Below, one piece after another: positions 51,046 through 60,081 of a DNA stretch of 64,000 bases. The DNA is from Bifidobacterium tibiigranuli. GTDB taxonomy: Bacteria; Actinomycetota; Actinomycetes; Actinomycetales; Bifidobacteriaceae. Where the stretch lies: the NCBI RefSeq assembly GCF_009371885.1, contig NZ_QLZA01000008.1, positions 116,689 to 180,688 on the forward strand. The letters are read 5' to 3'. The notes under the pieces are model-generated. The model was not told the origin of the DNA and did not search any database. It worked only from the letters and a program-made list of their open reading frames with translations. The translations under genes and the position numbers were made by a program. Position 1 is the first letter of the stretch, and each line of letters opens with the position of its first letter.

Positions 51046-52201
51046 CACGCGCCTCCTTTTCAGTCGTTGCGTCTGCTCTGTCAGCGCCGCCAGACTCCTC
51101 GTCCGCAGCCGCCGCAATGCGCAGGGATTCCAGCTCCGCCGCCACCTCGTTGGCTTCGCCGGGCTTCTCATTCGGATCGACCGACGTGTCTTCGATGGAC
51201 CCGACGACCTCGCCTGCAGACTTGCGCGCACGCAGCCGCGGATCGGCCAGGTCATTGAGCGATTCGCCGACCAGCGTGATGCCAAGCACGATGAGCACAA
51301 TGGCCAGCCCCGGGAAGATGGCGGTCCACCAGATGCCGGCGGTCACATCGGCCACCGAGCGGTTGAGGTCGTAGCCCCATTCGGCTGCGGCGGTCGGCTC
51401 GATGCCGAAGCCAAGGAAGCCCAGCCCCGCCAGCGTCAGAATCGCCTCGGAGGAGTTGAGCGTCAGGATGACCGGCAGGGTGCGCGTCGAGTTCCTGAGC
51501 AAATGCTTGGTCATGATGCGCCAGGTCGAGGCCCCGACTACCTTGGCCGATTCCACATAGGCCGATTCCTTGATGCGGATGACCTCAGCGCGAATCGTGC
51601 GGAAGTACTGCGGAATATAGACGACCGTAATCGAAAGTCCGGAGGCGAGAATGCCCCCCCACAGGCTCGACTGACCGCCGGAGATAACGATGGCCATGAG
51701 AATCGCCAGCAGCAGCGAGGGGAAGGAATAGATGGCGTCCGCGATTACCACGAGCACGCGATCCACCCAGCCGCCGAAGTATCCGGAGACCAGGCCCAGC
51801 AGCACGCCGGCGAATATGGAGAGCAGCACTGCTATGACGATGGCGATCACTGCGGTGCGCGTGCCCCAGACCGTACGGCTGAACACGTCGAAGCCGCCGA
51901 CCGTGGTGCCCCAGATGTGCCCGGCGCCCGGCGCACTTTGCGTCGGGAATGCCACGCCGTTCGCACCCTTGATCTGCGAGAAGCCGTATGGCGCAATCAC
52001 CGGAGCGAAGATGGCGACCAGCAGGAAGAACGCGGTGATGACCAGTCCGGCCACCAGCATGCCCTTCTGCCAGCCGACGGCGATGGAGAGGTCCTTCGCG
52101 AGCGGCAGCCGGGACAGCCACGGCACGGGCTTGCGCACCTTGAGATTGTCGAGTCGTTCGTCGCCGGGGACCGTAACGGTATTCGCTGTATTGTCGCTCA
52201 T
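51038..52201 (-). CDS. Oligopeptide ABC transporter permease, DppC/OppC type
   Basis: The product is 387 residues with about six membrane segments. The binding-protein-dependent permease signature is SAKVVGASTWRIMTKHLLRN near residue 225 (the EAA loop that contacts the ATPase). The N-terminal OppC-type segment and the large extracellular loop (GTTVGGFDVFSRTVWG) are typical. The C terminus carries an unusual polar tail of about 70 residues (GSIEDTSVDPNEKPGEANEV) in the cytoplasm. It starts two bases after the stop of the other permease gene, so the operon order is permease B, permease C, ATPase. Confidence 0.92.
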   Translation of the reverse strand: MSDNTANTVTVPGDERLDNLKVRKPVPWLSRLPLAKDLSIAVGWQKGMLVAGLVITAFFLLVAIFAPVIAPYGFSQIKGANGVAFPTQSAPGAGHIWGTTVGGFDVFSRTVWGTRTAVIAIVIAVLLSIFAGVLLGLVSGYFGGWVDRVLVVIADAIYSFPSLLLAILMAIVISGGQSSLWGGILASGLSITVVYIPQYFRTIRAEVIRIKESAYVESAKVVGASTWRIMTKHLLRNSTRTLPVILTLNSSEAILTLAGLGFLGFGIEPTAAAEWGYDLNRSVADVTAGIWWTAIFPGLAIVLIVLGITLVGESLNDLADPRLRARKSAGEVVGSIEDTSVDPNEKPGEANEVAAELESLRIAAAADEESGGADRADATTEKEARDE

Positions 52202-52203
52202 CG

Positions 52204-53382
52204 TCAGTACCTCACTCTCGGGTCGATGAGGGCGCTGATCACGTCCACGATGAAGTTCACCACGGACACGATGATCGCGATGAGAATCACGATGCCCTGC
52301 ACGGCGACGAAATCACGGGCCTTGAGATAGTTGGACAGCATGAAGCCCAGGCCCTTCCATTCGAAGGTCGTCTCGGTCAGCACCGCACCGGCGAGCAGCA
52401 TGGCTATCTGCATGCCCATGACGGTGATGATTGGGATGAGCGCCGGCTTCCACGAATGCTTGGACAGCAGCCGCTTCTCCGAAACGCCACGCGAGCGGGC
52501 GGCCTCGATATAGTCGGAATTATACGTGGAGATGACATTCGTGCGCACCAGCCGGATGAACACGCCTGCGGTCAGCAGCCCCAGCGCCAGCGAGGGCAGC
52601 ACGGCATGCGCGAGCACATCCAGCAGGACATGCATATCGCCCAGCTGCAGCGCATCGATGATGTAGAGCCCGGTCGGCGAGACCAGCCGGTTGAACTGCA
52701 TATCCGTGGACAGCGAGGAGCGCCCGGAGCTCGGCAACACGTTGAGCCAGGTGGAGAACACCAGCTTGAGCACAAGCCCCAGGAAGAACACCGGCGTGGC
52801 GTAGCACAGGATCGCGAAGACCCTGATGCCCGCATCCGCGCCGTGGTCTCGGTGCTTGGCGGCGATGCGCCCCAGGCCAATGCCTACAACAAGCGCCACG
52901 ATCAGCGAAAGCATCGCCAGCTCAAGCGTAGCCGCGCCGTAGTGCACCAGAATCGAGCTGACCGGCTGGTTGTCGGTAAGCGTGGTGCCCAGGTCGCCGT
53001 GCAGCAGATTGCCCAGATATTGAAAATACTGCACGATAAGCGGACGGTCGTACCCGGCATCATGGATGCGCCGCTGCAGCTCCTGCGGGCTCAGACGGCC
53101 GCCCTGGGCCGCGGAGATCGGGTCGCCCGTAGCGCGCATGACGAAGAACACGACGGTGACGAGTATGAACACGGTCGGGATGATCAGCAGGAATCTGGTG
53201 ACGACGAAGCGGAAGAATCCGCCTGAGATCCTGTTCTTCTTAGGTTTTTCGGCAGCTTTGGCCGGCGCTCCGGATGGTTGTTCCGGCGGCCCTGCGACCG
53301 GATTCTCGGGCGGTTTCTTCTCCGCCTCGTGTCTGGCCAACGGCTCAGGCACGGCTGCGGACTGTATGGCGCTCTGCGACAC
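52204..53382 (-). CDS. Oligopeptide ABC transporter permease, DppB/OppB type
   Basis: The product is 392 residues with about six membrane segments. The N terminus has a charged, Pro-rich cytoplasmic extension of about 50 residues (EKKPPENPVAGPPEQPSG) before the first membrane helix. The DppB hallmark is GDLGTTLTDNQPVSSIL near residue 130, and the EAA loop is YIEAARSRGVSEKRLLSKHSW near 295. The start GTG at 53382 follows AAGGAG by nine bases; the TTG at 53400 lies inside that ribosome-binding site. The lipoprotein gene is 309 bases upstream and reads the same way, with a hairpin between. Confidence 0.9.
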   Translation of the reverse strand: MSQSAIQSAAVPEPLARHEAEKKPPENPVAGPPEQPSGAPAKAAEKPKKNRISGGFFRFVVTRFLLIIPTVFILVTVVFFVMRATGDPISAAQGGRLSPQELQRRIHDAGYDRPLIVQYFQYLGNLLHGDLGTTLTDNQPVSSILVHYGAATLELAMLSLIVALVVGIGLGRIAAKHRDHGADAGIRVFAILCYATPVFFLGLVLKLVFSTWLNVLPSSGRSSLSTDMQFNRLVSPTGLYIIDALQLGDMHVLLDVLAHAVLPSLALGLLTAGVFIRLVRTNVISTYNSDYIEAARSRGVSEKRLLSKHSWKPALIPIITVMGMQIAMLLAGAVLTETTFEWKGLGFMLSNYLKARDFVAVQGIVILIAIIVSVVNFIVDVISALIDPRVRY

Positions 53383-53556
53383 TTGGAGCAGCTCCTTCAA
53401 TCAAGGAATAATCAAACACAATAATCAAACAATCAGTTAATCAGTACAGGTAATAACTTCGTCAGGTAATAACTCAATCAGTTCATACCATGACATAAAC
53501 ACGATATAAGCACAGGCGCAATTGCAAACACAACCACAAGCGCAGCCAATGCAGCA

Positions 53557-53596
53557 ATGCCGGGGCCTGTGCGCTGCAAGCGACAGACCCCGGCAT
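53557..53596 (-). terminator. Hairpin between the lipoprotein gene and the permease genes
   Basis: ATGCCGGGG (53557-53565) pairs with CCCCGGCAT (53588-53596). It sits about 95 bases after the stop of the lipoprotein gene; such a hairpin often reduces read-through so that the binding protein is made in excess. The remaining part of the 309-bp gap holds two copies of CAGGTAATAACT (near 53440-53475) with no known role. Confidence 0.55.
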
Positions 53597-53691
53597 CATT
53601 GCTAGTTGCCCTGCTGGTCAGGACTTCGTCTCTGCGACGCCTAGGGGCGGCACGGTCATGGGGACCGCGAACGCCCTCAGGCAGCATGAGT

Positions 53692-55320
53692 TCAGGACTT
53701 GGTCACCGAGGCATAGCGGAAGCGGAAGGACGCATCAAGCACCACGCCCTTGATCTTCGTGCTGGTGGCGGCGACTTGGTTGCCCTGCAGCAGCGGCAGC
53801 GTCGGCAGATCCTTGGTCACGAGGGCCTGAATCTGCTTGAGCGTCTGCTCGCGGGCGGCGGCGTCGGTCTGGCCGGCCTGCTTCGCAATCAGGTCGTTGA
53901 CCTCTTTGTTCGCATAGCCGTTGTTGACGAAGTTGCCATCGCGGAAGAACGGGGAGAGGTAGTTGTCTGGGTCCGAATAGTCCGGGAACCAGCCGAGCTG
54001 ATAGACCGGGTAGCTGCCGTCGGAATCTTTGGTGACGACGCGCTCCTTGTTGTACTGCGTCCACTCGGTCTGCTGCAGATCGACCTTGAACAGGCCGCCG
54101 GTTTCAAGCTGCGACTTGACTGCCGCGTACTCGTCGGACGAGGAGGAGCCGTAGTGGTCGTTGTTGTACTGCAGCTTGAGGTCCACCGGCGAGGTGATGC
54201 CCGCGGCGGCGAGCGTCTGCTTCGCCTTGTCCAGGCTCGGCTTGCCACTGCCATCGCCATAGGCCGCCTTGAGGGTGTCCTCGTGGCCGGCCAGCCCGTC
54301 AGGAATGTAGGAGAACATCGGCGTGTAAGTGCCCTTGTAGACCTTGGTGGCCAGCTCCTGGCGATCGACGAGGTCGGCGACGGCCTGGCGCACTGCGGAT
54401 GCCTTGGCCGGGTCGGCGTCAGGCTGGGACGCGCCGAAGGGCTGGATCTTGAAGTTGAAGGTCAGCATGCGAGCCTCGCCGCCTGGGCCTTTGACGATGT
54501 CGATCTTCTTGTCCTTGGACAGGTCGCTGATATCCGTAGGCGTGAGCGAGCGATAGGCGATGTCGACCTGGCCCTGCTGCACCGCCATCTTCAGGTTCGA
54601 AGCGTCGGCGAAGTACTGCACCTGCACGGCGCTGTTCTTGGCCGGGGTCAGGCCCTGGTAGGAGTCGTTCTTGGCGTAGGATGCCGTCTCGTTGAGCTTG
54701 AACGAATTGAGCTTGTACGGCCCTGCGAAGGCATCGGCCTTGACGATGGCGTCCGCAGGCGTGAGCTTGTCGGCGGAGAAGACCTGCTCGTCGACGATGG
54801 GGCCTGCCGGGCTGGACAGCACCTGCGTCAGCGTCACATCATGAGGCACTGCATCATTGAAGACCACGGTCGTGGGATCGGGCGTGTCAACCGAGGAGAT
54901 GTTGGCCAGCAGCGAGCTGGGGCCGTTCTCGTCGTTGATCTTCTTGATGCGGTCGATGGAGAACTTCACATCGGAGGAGGTCAGGTCATGGCCGTTGGCG
55001 AATTTCAGGTCCTTCTTGAGCTTGACCGTGAACTTGGTGCCGTCGGCGCTCCACGTGCCGTTGTCCGCGGCGATGTCAGGGCTGAGCTTCGCCGTGTTGT
55101 AGTTCTGCGCATACAGGAACGGGAACACCTGAATCTGCACGGCGTAGGAGCCGTTGTCATAGGAGCCGGCCGGGTCGAGGCTGACGACCTTATCGGTGGT
55201 GCCGATGGTGATGGCGGAACCGCTGCCTGCGGAACCGCTGTCCTTCACGCCGCCGCATGCGGCAAGCGAGGCAAGCGTCGCGATCGCTGCGAACGCTGCC
55301 AGAGTCTTCTTGTACTTCAC
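53692..55320 (-). CDS. Peptide-binding lipoprotein of the ABC transporter (SBP family 5)
   Basis: The product is 542 residues. It has a lipoprotein signal peptide (KKTLAAFAAIATLASLAACGG) with Cys about 22 residues in as the lipid-anchored N terminus. The family-5 solute-binding pattern follows: SLDPAGSYDNGSYAVQIQVF, LKKDLKFANGHDLTSSDVKFS near residue 110, and YPVYQLGWFPDYSDPDNYL near 450. It captures peptides outside the membrane and delivers them to the permeases. GTG 55320 follows GAGAGGAAA; the frame upstream lacks a site. Divergent from the ROK regulator gene. Confidence 0.9.
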   Translation of the reverse strand: MKYKKTLAAFAAIATLASLAACGGVKDSGSAGSGSAITIGTTDKVVSLDPAGSYDNGSYAVQIQVFPFLYAQNYNTAKLSPDIAADNGTWSADGTKFTVKLKKDLKFANGHDLTSSDVKFSIDRIKKINDENGPSSLLANISSVDTPDPTTVVFNDAVPHDVTLTQVLSSPAGPIVDEQVFSADKLTPADAIVKADAFAGPYKLNSFKLNETASYAKNDSYQGLTPAKNSAVQVQYFADASNLKMAVQQGQVDIAYRSLTPTDISDLSKDKKIDIVKGPGGEARMLTFNFKIQPFGASQPDADPAKASAVRQAVADLVDRQELATKVYKGTYTPMFSYIPDGLAGHEDTLKAAYGDGSGKPSLDKAKQTLAAAGITSPVDLKLQYNNDHYGSSSSDEYAAVKSQLETGGLFKVDLQQTEWTQYNKERVVTKDSDGSYPVYQLGWFPDYSDPDNYLSPFFRDGNFVNNGYANKEVNDLIAKQAGQTDAAAREQTLKQIQALVTKDLPTLPLLQGNQVAATSTKIKGVVLDASFRFRYASVTKS

Positions 55321-55472
55321 TGCTTTCCTCTCTATCGATGAGCTATCTGCTGTGTGTATCGGATCGAGCCAAACCACGGCCGGATCACATGGCCCCGTGT
55401 CGGGGCCGGCATCCCACTGAGTATAAATGACGTGTCGTTACCCGCAAGTTTCGCCACAGGCGTGGCGCGACG

Positions 55473-55505
55473 ACACGCGACTTGCAAGTGACACACGCGA
55501 CTTGC
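55473..55505 (+). repeat. 13-bp direct repeats in the ROK / binding-protein gap
   Basis: ACACGCGACTTGC occurs at 55473-55485 and 55493-55505, 20 bases (about two helical turns) apart. GCAAGT near 55444 is an inverted partial copy. This may be the operator of the ROK regulator or another factor. Confidence 0.6.
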
Positions 55506-55590
55506 GTCAGAGAATTAACTCGATTAACCTATACTGTGAGTTCTGATTCAACGAGGAACGAATTCGATGCCAAAGCTCTAAGGGGGTGTC

Positions 55591-56829
55591 ATGCGCACGG
55601 TACAGACCGTCACATCCCAAGCGAAGGTTTCCGAATCCAATAGGTCGCGCATCCTGCACCACCTGTTCCGCAATGGCATATGCTCACGCGCGCAGATATC
55701 CAAGGCCTTGGGGCTCACTCCTGCCGCCATCACCAAGATCACTGCCCGCCTGCTCGACGCCGGCATCATCGAAGAGACCGGCGACATCGAAGGCGATAAG
55801 AACCGGCGCTCCATCGGCTTGCGGCTTGACGAGAACCTCTTCCATTTCATCGGCGTCAAGTTCGCGCGCAGCATCGTGCAGATCGGGGTCTTCAATCTCG
55901 CCGGATTGTGTCTTTCGCTGCGCGATCTGCCCACCGTCACCAACGACACGGTTCCGCAGACCATACAGCTCGTGCATACCAGCGTGGATGCACTGCTCGG
56001 CAACGACCCGCGCATCATCGCCGTGGGGATGGCAGTTCCCGGGCCTTATCTGCGCACCGTCGGGCGCACCGTGCTCGTTTCCTCGATGCGCGCCTGGCGC
56101 ACGGTCAATTTCCTGCGTGAATTCAAGAGCGCTTTCCGCGTTCCCGTTTTCATCGAGCAGGATGCCAGGGCCGGCGCGCTCGCCAACTATCTGTTCGACC
56201 GCAGTGGCTCCTGCTCGAATCTCGCGTATTATCTGATCGGCGAGGGCGTGGGACTGGGCATCATCGACAGCGGCACACTCATCAACGGCACGCTCGGCGC
56301 CGCCACTGAGCTGGGCCATATTAGCATCGATATGCACGGCCGGCCTTGCGAATGCGGCAACGTCGGATGCCTCGAACGCTACTGCTCGGCCGTGGTGATC
56401 CACGAGACCATCATCAGCCGCGATCTGGTGCCGCACGCGAAGGAGCTTGGGCATGCCGAGGCGTGCAACGCCCTGTTCCAGCTGGCCGACGCCGGCGACG
56501 CACGCGCACGGCTGCTGGTCGAAGAGGTGGGGCAGTACGCCGGGTTCGGCTGCGTGACCATCATCAACGGCTACAACCCCGAGCGCATCGTCATCGGCGA
56601 TATCGTGGCACAGGGCGGCCAGCGGCTGCTGAGCGCCATCCGCGAGGTCGTCGACGAGCACGTGATCCCCGAGCTGCGCGACTCCACGACGATCACATTA
56701 TCCGCCCTGCCCAGCGATGCCGTGATATGCGGCGCTGCAGCAGTGGCGATCATTTATTTTTTGGACCATCCCTCGATGTTTTTCGATGTCGCTACGGCAT
56801 CCATGTCGTCGAATGCTCCGAAACGGTAA
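55591..56829 (+). CDS. ROK-family transcriptional repressor
   Basis: The product is 412 residues. The N-terminal winged helix is SRILHHLFRNGICSRAQISKALGLTPAAITKITARLLDAGII. The ROK sugar-binding part has AVGMAVPGPYL, LIGEGVGLGIIDSGTLINGTLGAATELGHI near residue 215-245, and the zinc motif CECGNVGCLERYCS (residues 252-265). The effector is probably a sugar or sugar phosphate. GGGGGTGTC precedes the ATG. Fructokinase starts 24 bases later and an MFS permease follows, so it likely controls this fructose unit, and perhaps the divergent peptide transporter. Confidence 0.9.
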   Translation: MRTVQTVTSQAKVSESNRSRILHHLFRNGICSRAQISKALGLTPAAITKITARLLDAGIIEETGDIEGDKNRRSIGLRLDENLFHFIGVKFARSIVQIGVFNLAGLCLSLRDLPTVTNDTVPQTIQLVHTSVDALLGNDPRIIAVGMAVPGPYLRTVGRTVLVSSMRAWRTVNFLREFKSAFRVPVFIEQDARAGALANYLFDRSGSCSNLAYYLIGEGVGLGIIDSGTLINGTLGAATELGHISIDMHGRPCECGNVGCLERYCSAVVIHETIISRDLVPHAKELGHAEACNALFQLADAGDARARLLVEEVGQYAGFGCVTIINGYNPERIVIGDIVAQGGQRLLSAIREVVDEHVIPELRDSTTITLSALPSDAVICGAAAVAIIYFLDHPSMFFDVATASMSSNAPKR

Positions 56830-56853
56830 CACAACCATAGGAAAGGGAAACCA

Positions 56854-57750
56854 ATGACCAAGCCAATCGTTCTCTCCTTAGGAGAATTGCTGTGGGATAT
56901 GCTCCCCAGCGGCAAGCGCGCTGGCGGCGCCCCCGTCAACTTCGCCTATCATGCAGCGATGAACGGCGTCGAGGGCTACGCGATCAGCGCCCTCGGCCAG
57001 GACGATCTCGGCGACGAGCTGCTGCTCGAAACCGAGAAGTCGGGCGTGAAGTCCATCATCCAGCGCAACGCCTGGCCGACCGGCACCGTGCAGGTCGCGC
57101 TCAAGAACGGCATCCCCGAGTACACGATCGTCAAGAACGTCGCTTGGGATCACATTCTGCTGACGCGCGAACTCATCGACCTGGTGAAGAAGGCGGACGC
57201 CGTATGTTTCGGCACCCTCGCCCTGCGTTCGCAGGAGTCGCATGACACCATCATCGAACTGCTCAAGCACACCAAGCCGAACGCGTTGAAGTTCTTCGAC
57301 ATCAACCTGCGTGGCGACCATTACTCGAAGCAGCTCATCGAAGAGCTGCTCAAGAGCGCCACCGTCTTCAAGCTCAATGACGCCGAACTGCTGCTGCTGC
57401 GCGACATGTTCGACATCCGCGGCGCTTCGGACGACGAGGCCTGCCGCTGGTTCCTCACCCAGTATAACCTCGACTACGTGGTGCTGACCGGTGGCTCGAC
57501 CTTCAGCACGATCATCTCGAAGACCAATGAGAGCTCCACGCTGGCGACGCCGCACGTCGAAGTGGTCGACACCGTCGGCGCTGGCGACTCATTCTCCGGT
57601 ACCTTCACTGCGAAGATCCTCACCGGCTCCACGCTGGAAGAGGCGCATCGCGCAGCCGTGAACACCTCGGCCTTCGTGTGCACCAAGGACGGCGCGTGGC
57701 CCAAGTACCCCGAGCAGATACCCGATTATCTGGCTGAGCAGAAGGCCTGA
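56854..57750 (+). CDS. Fructokinase (PfkB family)
   Basis: The product is 298 residues of the ribokinase/PfkB fold. SLGELLWDMLPSGKRAGGAPVNFAYHAA near the start is the sugar-binding region, VLTGGS near 215, and DTVGAGDSFSGTFTAKIL near 243 carries the catalytic Asp and anion hole. The closeness to bacterial fructokinases (GEllwD.lP.g....GGAp.N.A.h...) makes fructose the likely substrate. GAAAGGGAAA precedes the ATG. It is coupled to the ROK gene upstream; the MFS permease is 165 bases downstream behind a hairpin. Confidence 0.9.
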   Translation: MTKPIVLSLGELLWDMLPSGKRAGGAPVNFAYHAAMNGVEGYAISALGQDDLGDELLLETEKSGVKSIIQRNAWPTGTVQVALKNGIPEYTIVKNVAWDHILLTRELIDLVKKADAVCFGTLALRSQESHDTIIELLKHTKPNALKFFDINLRGDHYSKQLIEELLKSATVFKLNDAELLLLRDMFDIRGASDDEACRWFLTQYNLDYVVLTGGSTFSTIISKTNESSTLATPHVEVVDTVGAGDSFSGTFTAKILTGSTLEEAHRAAVNTSAFVCTKDGAWPKYPEQIPDYLAEQKA

Positions 57751-57772
57751 GCGGGCGCGCCCTTTCTTCTTG

Positions 57773-57810
57773 AGGCCGTCGCGAATGAGCATTGACGTTC
57801 GCGACGGCCT
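57773..57810 (+). terminator. Perfect 13-bp hairpin after the fructokinase gene
   Basis: AGGCCGTCGCGAA (57773-57785) pairs perfectly with 57798-57810 around a 12-nt loop. No T run follows. It may be an attenuating or mRNA-stabilising structure between the kinase and permease genes. Confidence 0.65.
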
Positions 57811-57915
57811 TGGGACCGCCGCAGCGACGTGCAACCGATAGCTGCCCGGCAGCTCGGCAGCGAACTCACTTCACCCTACCGACCGCATATAACCAGAGAA
57901 AAGAAAGAGAAAGCC

Positions 57916-59148
57916 ATGAGCACCGCCACCTCCCAACCAGCTGGCAAGTCCAAGGGCTTCAAAGCCCTGGTACCTGTTATGTCGGCATTCTTCGTCATGG
58001 GCTTCGTCGATCTCGTCGGCACAGCCACCAACTATATCAAGCCCGAATTCAATCTCTCCAATTCCCAAACGAACCTGTTCACCACGATGGTGTTCTTCTG
58101 GTTCTTCATCTTCTCCGTGCCCACCGGCGTAATGATGCACCGGATCGGCAAGCGCAAGACCGCAGTCCTCTCGATTGTCGTCACGCTGTTCGCCATGCTG
58201 CTGCCGATTCTCGCATATCTGGCGATGTCGGGAACCGCGCGTCTGTGGACGATGATCGTTTCCTTCATCCTGCTGGGCGTGGGCAACACGATTATGCAGG
58301 TCGCGCTCAACCCGCTGATGACGCTGTTTGTCAAGGGAGACAAGCTCGCTTCCACGCTGACCACCGGGCAGTTCGTCAAGGGCTTCGCTTCCTTCTTCGC
58401 CCCGATCATCGCCGGCTGGGGCTTCTCGCAGCTCAATCACGCATGGTGGATTCTCTACGTCATCTACCTGGTCATCGGCGTCGTCGTGTGTATCGCGCTG
58501 TGGTTCGACCAGATCGAAGAGCCGGCCGAAGAAGTCACGAATCCCACGATCATCGGCTGCCTCAAGCTGCTCGGCAACCGCGTCGTACTGCTGTGCTTCA
58601 TCGGCATTGTGTGCCATGTCGGCATCGACGTCGGCATCAACGCGCAGGCTCCGCGCATCCTGATGGAGCACACCAGCGTCCCGCTGGCCATCGCAGGCGG
58701 CGCAACCTCCGTGTACTTCGTCTTCCGTACGCTGGGCTGCTTCACCGGCAGCATCGTGCTGCAGCGCATGAGCAACAAGCTGGCGCTGCGCATCTGCGGC
58801 GGCATTCTGGTGCTTTCGGTGATCTGCTTCGGCATCTTCTCCACGGTTACGAACAACCCGCCGCAATGGCTGTTCTACGTCGCGGTGGCGCTCGTCGGCT
58901 TCGGCAATTCCAACGTGTTCTCGCTCTTCCTCTCGCAGGCGCTGCTCAACCAGCCCAAGCGTCAGAACGAGGTCTCGGGCCTGATGATCATGGGCCTGAT
59001 CGGCGGCGCTGTGTTCCCGCCCATCATGGGTGTCGCAGCCGATGCGATGGGCGAGATCGGCTCGATCATCATCGTGGCCGTCGCCGTGGTCTATGTCATG
59101 GTCGTCGGACTGATGTACGGTCTGCTGAAAACCCGCAAGGCGGCATGA
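57916..59148 (+). CDS. MFS sugar permease (FucP/GlcP-like)
   Basis: The product is 410 residues with 12 predicted membrane segments. AFFVMGFVDLVGTATNYIKPEFNLSN at the first helix and FFIFSVPTGVMMHRIGKRKTAVLS (motif A) fit the FHS/FucP family of sugar-proton symporters, as do the second-half motifs VGIDVGINAQAPRILME and GGAVFPPIMGVAADAMG. Given the fructokinase upstream, fructose is the likely cargo, with glucose possible. The frame opens upstream, but AAAGAGAAAG before ATG 57916 fixes the start. A 14-bp hairpin follows before the convergent GNAT gene. Confidence 0.85.
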   Translation: MSTATSQPAGKSKGFKALVPVMSAFFVMGFVDLVGTATNYIKPEFNLSNSQTNLFTTMVFFWFFIFSVPTGVMMHRIGKRKTAVLSIVVTLFAMLLPILAYLAMSGTARLWTMIVSFILLGVGNTIMQVALNPLMTLFVKGDKLASTLTTGQFVKGFASFFAPIIAGWGFSQLNHAWWILYVIYLVIGVVVCIALWFDQIEEPAEEVTNPTIIGCLKLLGNRVVLLCFIGIVCHVGIDVGINAQAPRILMEHTSVPLAIAGGATSVYFVFRTLGCFTGSIVLQRMSNKLALRICGGILVLSVICFGIFSTVTNNPPQWLFYVAVALVGFGNSNVFSLFLSQALLNQPKRQNEVSGLMIMGLIGGAVFPPIMGVAADAMGEIGSIIIVAVAVVYVMVVGLMYGLLKTRKAA

Positions 59149-59255
59149 GTGTGACTGCTGAGCGTCTGACTGTCTAGCGTTGACTAGTTAGCGTCTCTGC
59201 CTGAATTTGGCTGCTGGGTATGGGAACATTCCCGCGCAGCTGACATACAAACTAG

Positions 59256-59304
59256 GAAAATCCTAGGATATGGTGCATTGATTGCATCGCATCCTAGGAT
59301 TTTC
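59256..59304. repeat. 14-bp perfect inverted repeat between convergent genes
   Basis: GAAAATCCTAGGAT (59256-59269) pairs with 59291-59304; the interior also contains a TGCA/TGCA stem. Each arm is itself nearly palindromic (ATCCTAGGAT). On the + strand the second arm ends in TTTTC, so it may work as a terminator. Confidence 0.8.
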
Positions 59305-59374
59305 TGCATATTACGGCTGGCCTGGTGACTTGACGCTTGGGGCTTCCCCTGCGCTATTCGCTATTTGCTATTCG

Positions 59375-59941
59375 CTACTGGGTGACTTCGGACTCAAGCA
59401 CCATGTCGATATGCGGGATGCCATCTTCCAGATAGACCGGCGAAACGGCGACGAAGCCGAAGGAGCCATAGAAGTCCTTGAGCCGGTGCTGCGCCGCGAT
59501 TTTAATGCCTGTGCCCGGGTAGAGCCGCCATATCTCATCAATACCTGCACGCAGTAGCCGGCGTGCAAGACCCTGCCCTCGAAACTCCTTGACGACGATC
59601 ACTCGGCCAAGGCTCATATGCACGCCGTCGTCGTGCGGGACGATTCGCGCGTAGGCAACAAGCCGTCCGTCGCGCCTGAGCATGACGTGCCGCGCAGCGA
59701 AATCCTTGTCATCGATTTCTTGGTATGGGCAGGTCTGCTCGACCACGAAGACGCGCACCCGCTCGCGCATGAGCTCCACCAGCTGGGCCGCGTCCAGATC
59801 GCGTGTGTCGGCGAAGCTCAGTTCGATGTTGTCCGCCGCATCGATGATGGATGTAGGCTCGGCAGAAGTTGATGCGAAACAGCTCGCTGCACGATTATCG
59901 CTGCGCATCGCTGCATCATTATCGTCATTCGCTTCGGTCAT
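59375..59941 (-). CDS. GNAT acetyltransferase (ElaA-like)
   Basis: The product is 188 residues. The first ~40 are low-complexity (EANDDNDAAMRSDNRAASC). The GNAT fold follows with the ElaA pattern LMRERVRVFVVEQTCPYQEIDDKD near residue 60, the acetyl-CoA loop RVIVVKEFRGQGLARRLL near 110 and AQHRLKDFYGSFGFVAV near 145. Substrate unknown. GAGGAAGG before ATG 59941 decides the start. It is followed, toward the left, by the palindromic hairpin. Confidence 0.85.
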   Translation of the reverse strand: MTEANDDNDAAMRSDNRAASCFASTSAEPTSIIDAADNIELSFADTRDLDAAQLVELMRERVRVFVVEQTCPYQEIDDKDFAARHVMLRRDGRLVAYARIVPHDDGVHMSLGRVIVVKEFRGQGLARRLLRAGIDEIWRLYPGTGIKIAAQHRLKDFYGSFGFVAVSPVYLEDGIPHIDMVLESEVTQ

Positions 59942-60081
59942 GCCAAGCCTTCCTCGCCACTCACGCCCACGCGCGGGTGCTAACAACAGTTCCCGACCAT
60001 AGTAGACCGAGCACGGACACGACGGGACACGCAATATTCAACTACATGCAGCCGAATGTACCTGTTCGCTGCATGCCTTAC

